Below, piece after piece: positions 1 through 12,166 of a stretch of 64,000 nucleotides of DNA. The notes beneath the pieces are model-generated. The model had not been told where the DNA came from. It did not search any database and saw only the letters and a list, made by a program, of their open reading frames with translations. How positions within the stretch are numbered: position 1 is the first letter of the stretch; every line of letters begins with the position of its first letter. The DNA is from Halichoerus grypus. Lineage: Eukaryota > Chordata > Mammalia > Carnivora > Phocidae. The DNA lies in assembly GCF_964656455.1 (NCBI RefSeq), contig NC_135717.1, positions 12,806,775-12,870,774 on the forward strand. Reading direction: 5' to 3'. The position numbers and the translations under genes are program-made.

Positions 1-307
1 GCTATGGCTTGAACAGTGTTGGGTAAGGGATCATGGAGCCAGGTGGGATTAATGAGCCACTGAATGGTATAATCAGAGCTGTGAGTGCGGAATAAGGAAG
101 AGATGGTTGGGGCTGGTATAGTTCATAGAGGCTGCCTGCGCCGGCTGGCGTGACTTTGCTGTTCCTACAGCCAGAATCTCCCAGCCACGGTACCAAGGAG
201 TACCGGTGCTGGGCTAGAGAAGGAGATTTAATGCAACACAGCTGGGTTCACTGGGGTGCCTCTCCCAGAGCCTCGGGAACCGTCGATGTAAGCTGTTAAC
301 TAGTAGC
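1..307. other. single-copy sequence, nothing recognised
   Basis: I see no repeat family, exon or RNA gene here. Base composition is moderate in GC. A short minus-strand open frame (2-196) has no recognisable motif and is probably chance. Confidence 0.5.
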
Positions 308-495
308 GATGACTTTGAAGTCAGACGCATCTGGTTGTCAGATCACCCTTCCGCTCTCTGGGAGAGTTTCTTAACTTTTGGAGTCTGAGTTTCTTTGATT
401 GTAAAATAGTGTTTAATAATAGTTGTGTCGTGTCCATGAGGATTTTGTAATGTGCCTGGCAAATGGGAGGCACTAGATAAATGATGGCGGTGCAT
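308..495 (+). repeat. MIR-family SINE fragment
   Basis: The order of words matches a mammalian-wide interspersed repeat core: a loss-of-fluid-like 'gagagtttcttaactttt' stretch, 'gagtctgagtttctttgattgtaaaat', then 'aatgtgcctggcaaatggga' and 'actagataaatgatgg'. In MIR these correspond to the 'cttaacctctctgagcctcagtttcc' core and the 'ctggcacatagtaggtgctcaataaatg' 3' end. Strongly diverged, as expected for an ancient element. Boundaries are approximate. Confidence 0.65.
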
Positions 496-3400
496 TTATA
501 ATCCTGGGGGCAGAAGGAGGGAATTAAATACAGAACAAGGCCTCAGGACGCTTGCTGTGCATCCTTCTCCCTCCCATCCGGTATTACTGATGTCATTCCA
601 GAAACTGTCCTTCCTGATGTTGGTTTCGGACCTTTGTGTCTCTGTCTGTAGCCCCTACTTGGTTTATCTGCTCAAGCCTTGGTCTCATTTTTGGTATTGA
701 ACATACGACCCTCAGGTTTTTATGGCATGCACAACATGCTTTACGAAAATGAACATTAAAATGCATAGAAAACACTGGAAAGACATAGCAAAACATTCAC
801 AGTGGCTGCCTTTAATTCATGGAGTTATGGGTGACTAGTTTTATTCTGTTTGCTTATGTCTATATAATGTATATAATAAAAAATAAAAGTTTCATTGGAA
901 TAGCTTCCTGCTTAAATTACCTTTTCACTCAGGACTATGAAATTAGAAGTCAAAGAAAGGAGAAAGAAACGTGAGGATTATGTACACATTGGATTTTGAA
1001 AAGCAGTAGTGAGGTGTCTGCATCCAAAGTTTTAAGTACTTGCTGTCTAGAAATATGTAACAATAACCCCCCAGCCCCATGGCATTAGAGAATTCATAAT
1101 GTCAGTGGCATTGGGAAGCCTGAGTAATTAGGGGAGGCCTTCCCAGCCAGGCTTTTTGGCCTCCTCTAGCTCTCAATTACTGTACAGATCCATGGTCCTG
1201 AATTCCAAATTGAGATAGAGTCCTCTATCACAAGTGATATTTTTATCAGCGTTGGTCCCCTCTGGTACACATTTGCTCTATCCAGTTGATTTGTACATAA
1301 GATTCTAGACCACAATAAGAGAATAAGGGAAATAACACATACCATTTTGATTTTTTAGGACATTCAGTGCTTTAACACTACATACGTGCCTTTGTTTTAA
1401 AGCTAATTCTGTGCCCTAAGAGGTTCAATATAAAAGATCTTATTTTTAGCCATACACTGTAGCTATATATAAATATATCCCCCAGATAAAAGTGCTTATT
1501 ACTTTTTTTTGAAGTTTTTTTAAACCTTTCTTTTGGTAAATAAAAGTCTTTTTGGCTTTGATGTGACTATTACACCCTTGGTTTGGGTTCTTTCTCCAGT
1601 CCTTCATCCCCGGCCCCTGTGGGACCCCTGTAAGAAAAATGGGAGGGGGGAGAAGCATGGATTCCTTAATAAGTCCCAAAGGTAATCAAAAGAAAGAAAT
1701 GCAATATGAACAAACTCACAAAATATTCTTGTGCTTCTTTGGGGAATACTTAATGCACATAAGGTCACGCTTTTGTAATGTTAATTTCAGAGTTGTAGGA
1801 AGAAAGCCATCATTTTAAAGAGTAATGTTGCTCTCTTTGAAAAAAGCTTTGATTTACAGAGAAAGGCTGTTGGAACACACCTGCATTAAACCCACGCTCC
1901 CTGGCCTGGAAGTGCCAGCGCTGCTTGATGCCCGAAATGGTCCATTTGGGATGTTTGGGGCATTTGGCTGAAGCTGAAGGGAGCCTGCCAGAGGCATCCT
2001 GTTTTCCTGTGGCCACAGCAACATGTTCAGTGTGGGTATGATGCAACTCGCATTCTCTAGGTACTTTGGTCCAGAGGGACACAGATGCCTCCCCTCTTCC
2101 ACGTTTGGCATTAAGGAGGGGAGTCTCAACAGACGCAATGTAGGTGTGGTTACTGTGGTGTCTTTTGGTCCTGGTGACCAGACACAGGCCCCTGATTTAC
2201 ATCACAGGTGCCTTCTCACCACTCTGTAAGCCTCCATACTTCACAGCGCGGATTGTGGGGGCGGCCAGAATGTGAAACCTCTGGCCCACCCTCCCGAACT
2301 CAGTCCCAGGCACGTGGTCATCCAGTTGATACAAGACAGTTGCCAGGGACTATCAGTCTATTATTTTCAGAGGTCACTCATCCCATCTTTGGTTCCCTCT
2401 CTCCTCCACTTCCATTCCTACCTTCTTCTGTGCATACATCCCCTTCTCTCTCCTTCTGTCTTTTCTGTTGGTCCATATTCTTCTTTTTTGGGTTATACAA
2501 ATCAGATAACATTTTTACATCAACTATAATTAAACAATTAAAATTAAATACGAACACCCTCTGCAAAGTGCCTGACATACAGTATGCGCTCAGTTAATTT
2601 CTTCCTACATTCCTGGCTTCTCGAAACTGGCTACAGTTCTCCATGTAGGTAGGGTCTGCTCTGCCAACTTCTTATTATTAAGGAATGAGGAAAAAAGAAA
2701 GAGCAAGAGGGGAGGAATACCAGGCTTTTTCTAGAGGAGCCAATATATGGAAATTACCCTTTTTTCTTCTCTAAAGTAGTAAAGGTCACAGCAGTAGTTG
2801 CAAAACCCGGAGGCTGCCTCCCGCCTCCCACACATTCAGCATTACTATTCTTGCCTATTTTACCCTTAGGCATCCTTTATTTCGTGCACAGATGGTCTCA
2901 CTCAGGCCTAACAAAATGTTTTAAGCTTTGCATAAATTAAAACAAGAGGTCTCTGAGTACAAAAGTGCAACTTTTTTTTTTTAACTTGAAAACAACTATG
3001 CTGGCATCTTCTACAAAATTACAGCCTCAAGCCAGTTTTCCATAATCAGTTTTCCTTAAAAAAAGGAAAGGAGGGGGAGAATGTGTTAGTGTAAATATGT
3101 GTGTACCAAATACAGAAGTGATGCCAGTCGATGATTATGTGGCTTTTATGCTGTTCTGTGTTCCTCTGAAGGTTGAACAGGTGCTGGTTGTGATTCACCT
3201 TGAAAAAAAAAAATAGATCTGGAAGTATTTGGTGGGGGGGCGGCCAGGATTTCTGGGTCCCTTCTTCGTTCAGTACATGGTAACTGTTGAGACCTTTAGG
3301 CTACAGGCCCTCCCTCCTAGACCGGTTTACTGTACACCGTGTCACCTGGGCTTATCCCGGCTCGACTAGACCGTGGCTGAAAGAAAGTGGCGGTGAGTCA

Positions 3401-3731
3401 GCTCTGAAAGAGAAATTTGCGTTGCTCCCAACGCTGTTATAACCTGTCCCAGAGCAGTGACACATGACACATTTCATTCTTAAGGTAACTGGAAGATAAT
3501 GAGCATGATCTTCTAGAGACATCGCCTCCCTTTAGATTCAAATAACATCAACAAAAGGGTGATGCTACCAATCTTTTCTACTCAGCATGTCTACTCTTAA
3601 CAGAGTTGACTCATTTAATAGACTGTGACTTGTAATGAAGCTTATTATAAATTGATGAGCTTTGGTTGACTTGTGAGGCATTAGACTAGACCCACCCTTA
3701 CATTTTACCTGAATAATAAACAGTAAAAGTA
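496..3731. other. long stretch without recognised genes
   Basis: Mostly single-copy AT-rich sequence. 1820-2250 is somewhat GC-richer and carries overlapping open frames on both strands (1810-2138 minus, 2023-2229 plus). None shows a domain I recognise, and their overlap on opposite strands argues for chance. 3225-3260 contains a G-rich tract. I see no convincing splice-flanked exon. Confidence 0.5.
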
Positions 3732-3800
3732 GGCCCTGTATTGAGCTCCTACTATGTGTCAGGTCCTATTTGAGTTATTTTTATATACATTATTTATCAT
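3732..3800 (-). repeat. MIR-like fragment
   Basis: 'ttgagctcctactatgtgtcagg' followed by 'tatatacattatttatcatcat' resembles the antisense MIR 3' half ('ttgagcacctactatgtgccagg...ttacatacattatctcatttaatcctcac'). Short and diverged. The AT-rich sequence after it up to about 4070 may be further decayed L1 3' UTR but I cannot assign it. Confidence 0.45.
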
Positions 3801-4459
3801 CATATTATGGGCCTATTATAGAAAAATTGGAAAATACAGAAGAAGAGAAAAAAGAAAAAGTTACCTATTATTCCTTCATTTTCCACACTTAACATTTTCA
3901 CGTATTATCTCCTGATTTTTCTGTATTTCCTTACACAGTAGTGCTCATACTATAGCTAGATTATACTGTAAATATTACTCCAGATGTTATATCTACCTTT
4001 TTTCACTTAACCTAATAACATAAGCCTACCTTCATATTATTAAGAAGTCTCTGTTAAAATCAAATTGTTTTTAAAATTAGAGAGGCCCATATAGAATCAG
4101 GTAATGCCACCCAGGACATAAAAACTACCTTTAAAAATGAATCCAACCCTTAGATGAAATCCAGTAGCCAATCCAAGTTCTCTTGTAACAAAGAGAATGT
4201 TTTTCTGTGTTACAACATCTTGTAGGAGTTTATTCAAAAGGATTGAATGGACAACATGCTCAGCTCTTTAGGTTCTTGAGTTTCTCATCCCTCTAAAAGA
4301 ACACACTTTAAACACTTCCATGAATAACTAAGGGGCAGCAGGAACTCATGTCCTGAGAACATGACCACTTGGCACCATTTGATACAATAGCTAGACTTTA
4401 TGGCGATGCTACCTGTATTCATCACCACTTGGATCATATAAAAAGTGGTGCATTTTCAC

Positions 4460-4682
4460 GGAAACCGTGGATCGTGGATCACCACATCAAAAACTAATGA
4501 TGTATTGTATGGTGACTAACATAACATAAAATTAAAAAAAATAGAAATGATCAAAAAAAAAATAGGTGATGGGGATTAAGAAGGGCACTTAGAGTGATGA
4601 GCGCCCTGTGTTATATGGAAATGTTGAATCGCTAAATTGTACACCTGAAACTAATATTACCAAAAAAAAAAAAAAAAAAAAG
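4460..4682 (+). mobile_element. double-tailed L1 3' fragment with target-site duplication
   Basis: Two L1 3' ends lie head to tail. The first (about 4460-4560) ends in the carnivore L1 tail 'catcaaaaactaatgatgta...gactaacataaca' plus A-rich sequence. The second (about 4561-4682) has the different tail 'gatggggattaagaagggca...ctaaattgtacacctgaaac' and a long poly(A). The pair is bounded by direct repeats 'gtggtgcattttca' at 4445-4458 and 4683-4696, so both tails sit inside one target-site duplication. Either one insertion carried both tails, or the second entered the poly(A) of the first. Confidence 0.8.
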
Positions 4683-6574
4683 GTGGTGCATTTTCAGTGA
4701 AGTGGTGTTTTGATCCTTCTCTTTGTCCTTGAACTGTTTATAAACCCTAAACTTAACTGTTAAAAATAAGGACAAGACAGCCTAGAAGGGACACATTTTT
4801 TGAAAAGTCTTGACGGAGCAACTTTATCCAGGCAGGTAAATCCTAAGCCTTTTGCAAAATATGTTAACGAATTACTGCTAATAATGGAATACTCTTTAGC
4901 CTATGATTAAGAAGTCATGATAGAAACTGGCAATAATATTATAACCCCACAGTCCAAATACTTGATAGTCAATAATCATTTGCTATTTGAATATTTACAA
5001 TCACTCACTCACAGCAAACATTTCTTTCAGGTTTATCTATCACTGAACAATGATCTTTGGTTTACTTGTTTCAGACTTTGTAAGTGGAATCAGTTTTGCA
5101 GGTTAGTTTCTCTGCTCCTTGGTTTCTGAGAGTCACCTGCATGGTTGTGTGTAGCTGTTGTGATGCATTCATTTTCACTGCTGTCCAGCGTTCTGTTGTT
5201 TCAATTGGCCACAATGGACATATATCCTTTCTTTTGATAGACAAGGGCCAGGACAGGTGGTTTCCAGTTTGGAGCTGTGATAAATAGTGCTATAAGACTG
5301 TTCTTTTACACGTCTCCTGGCACATAGTCTTGAATTTTACCTAGGATTAGAATTTTTGGGTTTTAGAATATGTACCTAGAAAACATAACTGGATAAAACC
5401 AAGTTAATTTCAAAACTAATTATGCCAATTTCCACTCTCACTAGCTGGATAAGTGTGTTAAAGTTGTTTCACATTCTTACCAATATTCTTACTACCAAAC
5501 TTAAATTTTGCCAGTGGGGGATGGGTATGGAATAGTTGTGTGTGTGTGTGTTTGTCTGTGTAACCACCTCATTGTGGTTTTAACTTTTTTGCCTGTTCTG
5601 ATGTTTGTTTCTGAGCTTGCTTTTTTGGATCTTTTATCCATGTTTCTATTTTGATGTTGGACTTTTTCTTATTCAGTCGTAAGAGTACTTTATATATTTT
5701 GATCACTACTCCTCTGTGAATATGTTGCAGATCATTTCCTAGATTGTAGCTTCTCTTCTCATTCTATTTATGGTGTCTTTTCATAAACAGAAGTTCTTAA
5801 TTTTAAAATACTTGAATTTATCAAACCTTTCCTGTAGTTTGTGTTTTTTTGGTGTCTTGTTTTAAGAATTTTTCCTCTACTCTGAGGTCCTAAAAGTTTT
5901 GTATGTTGTTTTCTAAAAGTGTTCTGGTTTTATCTTTCACATTTAACTAATCCATGTAGAATTAATTTTTCTGTACAGTGTGAGATAAGGGTTCAATTTT
6001 ATTTTTCTCCATATGGTGAAGAATCTATACTACCACAGTGTGTTGATAAGTCTGTTCATTCCTCAGTGATCTGAGGAACCTACTCTGTTACAAATTCTCA
6101 AAATCTGCATGGGTTTGTTTCTGAGCCTTTTTTTATGTTAAGTCAATTTATTCATATACCACTACTGTACTGTTTTAATTACTACAACTTTTAAGCAGTG
6201 TTTGGTATCTTTTAAGTCGCGCCCCCTCCCCCCATACCACATGCACAAACTATTTCAGGGGCGTCTTGGTGATCCTTGGCTCATTGCTCTGCCATGTAAA
6301 TTTCAGAATCAGCTCATCAGGTCCCAAATCCTCAAGAAATGTTGGATTTTCATTGAAATTTCATAGCCTATTGAAGAATTTAGAAGGAATTGACATCTTT
6401 ATGATATTGGTTCTTGTGATTCTAAAATATATTTATCATTTATTTAAATCTTTTTTGCTCTTCCATAAAATTTTATGATTTTTTCTGTGTTTTTCTACAA
6501 TATATTGGCACATTTCTATTAGATTTTTTTCCTAAGTACTTAATTTTTTTATGCTACTGTAAATGGCATTTTAG

Positions 6575-7257
6575 AATATTATGTTTGTAACAATTCCACT
6601 TCTTGGCAAATACCCAAAATGATTGAAAACAAGGACTTGAACAGATATTTGTACACTAATACTTGTGTATTATGTGGATGTGGAGTTTCAGAAACAAACA
6701 TCAGAACAGGCAAAAAAGTTAAAATTAAAACCAGAGTGAGGTGGTTACACAGACACACACACGCACAGACACACAGACACACAGACACACACACACACAC
6801 ACACACACAGTAGCCAAAAGGTGGGAACAACTCAAATGTCCATTGACTGATGAATGGATAAGCAAATGGTATATACATATAATGGAATATTATTCAGCCT
6901 TAAAAAGGAAGGAATTCTGACATATGCTACAAATGAATGAATCTTGAGAACATTATACTAAGTGAAACAAAGTAGTCACTGGGACAGAAGTGTATGACTC
7001 CACATATATGAGGTCGCAAGATTAGTCAAATTCATAGAGACAAAGTTAGAATGGTGGTTATTAGGGGCTAGGGGAGGAAGGAATGAGGAGTTACTATTTA
7101 ATGGATGTGGAGTTTCAATTCAGGGAGATAAAAGAAGTTCTGGAGATGAATGGTACTGCTGGGTCACAACACTATCAACATACTTAAATGCCCTGAACTG
7201 TATGCTTAATGGTTAAAATGGTAAATTTTATGTATATTTTACCACAATTAAAAATTA
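6575..7257 (+). mobile_element. old L1 3' end inserted into the minus-strand L1
   Basis: Plus-strand ORF2 end and 3' UTR: 'aacaactcaaatgtccattg', 'gaatggataagcaaatggta', 'ggaatattattcagccttaa', 'aagtgaaacaaagtag', ending in 'gtatattttaccacaattaaaa'. These are hallmark words of the last ORF2 codons and 3' UTR of ancient mammalian L1. The minus-strand L1 stops before it and resumes after it ('ttattgccagtgtatatgaatgca'), which marks this as an insertion. A CA-rich microsatellite (6747-6809) has grown inside it. Confidence 0.75.
6747..6809. repeat. CA/CACAGA microsatellite
   Basis: Alternating CA with interspersed CAGA and CACG units, ending in an uninterrupted (CA)n run. Likely length-variable. 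The open frames that cross it on both strands are low-complexity artefacts. Confidence 0.9.
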
Positions 7258-8003
7258 TATGTTCTAAAATTTATTGCCAGTGTATATGAATGCACTTGAT
7301 TTTTGTGTATTTACTTTGAATTTAGCAACCTTGCCAAACTCTTAATAATTCTGGTAAGGTTTTTGCAGTTTCAGCAGGATTTTCTCTGTATACAGTCATT
7401 TCATATGTATATGATGACAGTTTTGTTTCTTCTTTTCTAATCTTTTACTTCTGTTTACTTTCTTTTTGGTTCACTCAGTTACCAAGGACATTAAGTAAAA
7501 TGATAAACAGAAATGGTGATAGCAGTGTTCCTTGCCTTAAGAGGCACTTTCAACGTTTCCCATTAAATTGGGTGTATGCTTTTTGTATTGTTCTGTTTTT
7601 AGGTAGTCTTTATCGCATTAAAGAAGTCCCCTTCTATTTCTAGCTTAAGATTTAATTTTTTACATGAATGACTTGAATTTTATTATAGACTCTCTATATC
7701 CATTGAAATTATGTGATTTTCCTCTAATCTGTTAGTGTGATAAAATATAATAATTGACTTTCGAATGTTAAATCAATCTGTAATTCCTCACTTAAACCCA
7801 AACTGATAGTGATGTATTTTTCACACAATGATGTGAATGTTTTCTAATATTGTATTTAGGACTTTTTCATCTAAGTTCATGAGTATAATTAATTTTTTTC
7901 TCAAATTGTCTTTATGAAGGTTGTTATCAAGGTTATATTAACTGAATAAAATGAATGGCAGAGTGGAATCATTTCTGCTTTTGCTGTTCAGTAGAATTTA
8001 CTG

Positions 8004-8196
8004 TTTAAGCCAAAGATTGTCAAGCTTTTTCTGTGAGGGCTAGATAGTATTTTAGGCTCTGTGAACCACAAGTTCTCCCATTTTGTTGTGACAGCGGTCA
8101 GAGACAATACATACATGAATGAGTGTGGCTGTGTGTATTTATAAAATTGACAGCAGGCCATATTTGGCTTATGGGCAACTCCTGGTTTAAACCATT
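8004..8196 (+). mobile_element. hAT-Charlie-like non-autonomous DNA transposon fragment
   Basis: The words 'agctttttctgtgagggctagatagtattttaggctctgtg', 'agagacaatacatacatgaatgagtgtggctgtg' and 'ggccatatttggcttatggg' follow, with decay, a common mammalian MER-type repeat ('ctttttctgtaaagggccagatagtaaatattttaggctttg...ccggatttggcccgcggg'). It interrupts the old minus-strand L1. I recall the family as hAT-Charlie but am not sure of the exact MER name. Confidence 0.6.
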
Positions 8197-8222
8197 TGAG
8201 ACTGGAATCTATAAGGATTTTT

Positions 8223-8419
8223 TTTTTAAAGATTTTTTAATTTATTTATTTGACAGAGAGATAGCGAGAGCAGGAGCACAAGCAGGGGGAGTGGGAGAGG
8301 GAGAAGCAGGCTTCCCGCCGAGCAGGAAGCCCAATGTGGGACTCGATCCCAGAACTCTGGGATCATGACCTGAGCCAAAGGCAGATGCTCAACGACTGAG
8401 CCACCCAGGTGCCCCTCTT
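8223..8419 (-). mobile_element. CAN-SINE (SINEC), full length, young-looking
   Basis: Plus strand reads poly(T), 'ttatttatttgacagagaga', a purine-rich body, 'ccgagcaggaagcccaatg', the B-box region, and finally 'gactgagccacccaggtgcccc', i.e. the tRNA-like head at the right end on the minus strand. Direct repeats 'tataaggattttt' at about 8210-8222 and 8420-8432 are the target-site duplication. The head contains RNA polymerase III A and B boxes typical of tRNA-derived SINEs. Confidence 0.95.
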
Positions 8420-9555
8420 TATAAGGATTTTTGAAAAAGTTCTCTCACTCCATTTTTTTGTTAGAATTTCATTCAAATATTTTATTTTTTTGCATCAACT
8501 TTATTGTTTTATAGTTTTAGTGATTTCTCCACTTCATTGAAGCTTTCAAATTTATTAAATAATTTAGATACGCTCTGTTACTTTTAAACATCTGCTTTGT
8601 AATTAATTCTCCTCCTTCATTTCTTGTAGTTGGTTATTTGTGCTATTTATGTTGTTGTTGTTTGTTTTCTCTTGATCTTTCTTGCCAAGAATTTACAGTT
8701 GTTTTAGCCTCTTCAAAGAACCAACCTTTAGCCTTAACTTTCTTCTTTGTTTATATGCTTCTTTGTATTTTTTTTAATTTTAGTTTTTGCTTTTGACTTT
8801 TTTTCCAATCTCTTATGTTCAATTGTTTATTTTATTGAATTTGAGATGGATACATAGTTAATTAAACCTCTTAATCATTTTTAAAAATAAGTATTTTAAA
8901 GCTATTAATTTTCCCCTAAGTACAACTTTAGCTTCATTTCACAAATTTTGATATGTTGTATTTTTGTTGTTTAATTAAACCATCTTTTATTTTTTTCTAT
9001 GATTTCTTCTTTGTTCTACATTTAGAAGTATATTTCTTGATTTCAGATATATGGCTGTTTTTAGATTTTTTTTTTTCTTTCTGTTAATAGGAACATAGTC
9101 TGAATGATGCTAATTCTTTGCTGATTCTTTTAGATTTACTTTATGGCCATTATGTTAGTTTTCCTAAGTGATCTGTGATTGTTTGGAAAAATATATAAAT
9201 CCTACAATTGTTGAATTTAGTGTTATTTAAATGTATAGGAAATCAAACATGTTCATTTTGTTGAAATCATATATATTACCATTTATTCTGTTTGGTGTAT
9301 CAAGTACTAAGGTATGTTAGAATCTCACTGTGATTGTGGATTGTAGTTCTCTCAAACTTTGCCATTTATGTATATTACTTGTCTTGAGTTTATGTAACAT
9401 TTGCATATATTTTTAGAATTGTTAGGTCCTCCTTGGGAATAATATATTATTCTTGTGACCTTTTTAATCCATAGATTTTTTTCTTTAAAGTCTGTTTAGC
9501 CTCATTTTATTACAGCTACAGCAGTATACTTTTAGTTCCTATTTCCCTGGTCTAT

Positions 9556-9727
9556 TTTTTTTTTTTTAAGAGAGGGGGAAGGGACAGAGGAAAAGGGAGA
9601 GAGAGAATCTTAAGCAGGTTCCACACCCAGCACAGAGCGTGATGCAGGGCTCAATCTCACAACCGTGAGATCATGACCTGAGTTGAAATCAAGAGTTGGA
9701 TGCTTAACTACGTCACCCAGGCACACC
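9556..9727 (-). mobile_element. CAN-SINE, older subfamily
   Basis: Poly(T), purine-rich body, then 'gcagggctcaatctcacaac', 'gagatcatgacctgagttga' and 'atcaagagttggatgcttaa', the reverse of the older SINEC type with a 'gaaatcaagagt' segment in the head. Target-site duplication 'cctatttccc' at 9538-9547 and 9728-9737. More diverged than the neighbour at 8223. Confidence 0.9.
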
Positions 9728-10228
9728 CCTATTTCCCCTATTCCTTAAATAAAAGATATTTTAAAAATATCTTCTAACTTGTGACTCTTCCATCTCCTTA
9801 TGTTTTAGGCATGTCTCTTATAAAGACTGCATAAATTGATATTTATTTTAACTAATCCAATTTGATAATCTTTGTCTTTTAACTGGAGCTTTTAGTCCAT
9901 TTACATTCATTGTAATTACTAATAAATTTGGACTGATTTAATGTGTTTTATTTCTGCCATTCTATATTTTTTCTCTCATTTCTTGTTTTGCTTTCCTTTT
10001 TCTCACTTCATTTTTATTTCAATGATTTTAGAAATTACACTATTTCAATTCTTTTGATGGTTACTCCAGAAATTTTGTAGAAATTTACCAATATCTAAAG
10101 TTATTCAGGAAAAGAAGAAAGTTACTGATTAATATAGGGATCTTTGAACACCTGAAATCTTATGCCCATTTAGCCTATTTATTCTGCTGTGTCTTAATTC
10201 TGTTTTTTATCACCAGCAGATATTATTC

Positions 10229-10418
10229 CTTTTTTTTAAAGGATTTTTTTTTATTTATTTGAGAGAGAGAGAGCGCACAAGCAGGGGGAGCAGCAGGCAG
10301 AGGGAGAAGCAGACTCCTCGCTAAGCAAGGAGACCGATGCGGGGCTCAATCCCAGGACCCTGGGATCATGACACAAGCCAAAGGCAGACGCTTAACTGAC
10401 TGAGCCACCCAGGCACCC
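10229..10418 (-). mobile_element. CAN-SINE
   Basis: Poly(T), 'tttatttgagagagagagag', 'acaagcagggggagcagcagg', and the head ending 'gactgagccacccaggcaccc'. Target-site duplication 'agcagatattattc' at 10215-10228 and 10419-10432. Lies inside the old minus-strand L1; a short (GTT)n run follows the right duplication at about 10435-10453. Confidence 0.93.
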
Positions 10419-11002
10419 AGCAGATATTATTCTTGTTGTTGTTGTTGTTGTTTTATGTAGCTGTGATTTGTTTAAATTTTACTATACATGTCTTCACTTT
10501 TTACCTTTCTTCTTCTCCTCCCCTTCCTTATCCTCCTCCTCCTTCTTTGCATATCACACCATTCATCTTGGATCATTTTTATTCTATGTAACACTATGTA
10601 TTCTTTAGAGCTTTCTTTACCTGAAAAGAAATTTTTTATTTTATTAAATTTTAGGTTGATAATTTTCTCTTAACACATTGAGGGCATCATTCTGGTGTCT
10701 TCAAGATTCCATACCATTGTGGTTGAAATGTCAGCTGTTGTTTAATTGTTACTCCATGGGATGTAATTTGTTCTTTCTCTGCTTTTGAGTCTTTCTTTGA
10801 TTTTTAAGTATTCTGGAGCTTACTGTTATGCATCTAGGTATACTAACTTCTCTTTGCATGTTCTTAGAATTTTTTGCCTTCTTGTATCTAAGAATTGGTA
10901 TTTTTCATCAGTTTTAGAAAACTGTTCACCTGGATTTTATTCAAATATTGATTATTCCCCACTCTCTCTTCTTTTCTCTCAGAATTAAAAATAGATGTTT
11001 GT

Positions 11003-11195
11003 TGGGACACCTGGGTGGCTCAGTTGGTTAAGCGTCTGCTTTTGGCTCAGGTCATGATCCCAGGGTCCTGGGATCGAGCCCCGCGTCAGGCTCCCTGCTC
11101 AGCGGGGAGCCTGCTTCTCCCTCTGCCTGCCGCTCCGCCTGCTTGTGCGTGTGCGCGCGCTCTCTCTCTCTGACAAATAAATAAAATCTCTAAAA
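11003..11195 (+). mobile_element. CAN-SINE, full length, plus strand
   Basis: Starts 'gggacacctgggtggctcag' and ends in 'aaataaataaaatctctaaa' plus poly(A). The A box is 'tggctcagttgg' (11016-11027) and the B box 'gggatcgagcc' (11070-11080), so a pol III promoter is recognisable. Flanked by 'aaaaatagatgtttgt' at 10987-11002 and 11196-11211. The left duplication begins at 'att|aaaa', a good match to the L1 endonuclease nick consensus TT|AAAA. It abuts an L1 tail that shares the same target sequence. Confidence 0.95.
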
Positions 11196-11211
11196 AAAAA
11201 TAGATGTTTGT

Positions 11212-11506
11212 CAAATAATACATTATATGTTAAAAAAAAAAACAAAGAAAGTAGGAGGGGAAAAATGAAGGGGGGGAAATCGGAGGGGGAGATGAACCAT
11301 GAGAGACTATGGACTCTGAGAAACAATCTGAGGGTTTTAGAGGGGAGGGTGTGGGGGGATGGGTTAGCCTGGTGACGGGTATTAAAAAGGGCACGTACTG
11401 CACGGAGCACTGGGTGTTATACGCAAACAATGAATCATGGAACACTACATCAAAAACTAATGATGTAATGTATGGTGATTAACATAACATAATAAAATAA
11501 AATTAA
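11212..11506 (+). mobile_element. 5'-truncated L1, 3' UTR only
   Basis: Carries the carnivore L1 3' UTR: 'gagatgaaccatgagagact', 'ctgagggttttagaggggag', 'gggttagcctggtgacggg', 'gagcactgggtgttatacgc', 'ctaatgatgtaatgtatggt', then an A-rich tail. Flanked by 'aaaaatagatgtttgt' at 11196-11211 and 11507-11522. Only about 295 bp survive, so it was dead on arrival. Confidence 0.92.
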
Positions 11507-12166
11507 AAAAATAGATGTTTGTTAAACCTTTTTTCTCTTTCATGATTCTTATATTGTCTGTACTACATTCTGGAAAGTTCTTATATTTACCTTTCAGTTT
11601 GCTAATTGGTTCTTCACTTGTAAATAACCTGTACTTAAACTTGATTGCTGAGAATTTTAATTTTGATTAACATTTTTTTTTATTTCTATAGGTTTTTAAA
11701 ATTTATCTTTTCATTTGGAAATAATTTTCCAAGCATAAAAATATTGTTAAGAACAACAACTTTGTGAATTACAGCCTATATGATTTTTACTCAGATTTAG
11801 CTATGGTCATTTTATCCCATCAGCCTTATTATTTGCTTTTTGTCTTTCCTATATATTCTTTTTCCTGAGATTTTTGAGGGTAAAATGAATACCTTACAAC
11901 ATTTTGCCCCAAATAATTTATATTTCTTAAGAATGGGAAAATTCTCTTATAATCTGTTTATGAACTTCAGTAAATATAGCAATTGGAAGAATACTTTTGT
12001 CTAATTACCATCTGTATTCCAGTTTTGCCAGGTGACCTAATATGATCTTTTATAATATTTTTCTCCTCAACACAAATAATAGTCTAGGGTCAGATATTAC
12101 ATTTAGTTGTCATATCGCTTTAGCCTTCTTTAATCTGGAACAATTCTATGGTCTCTTAACATTGGC

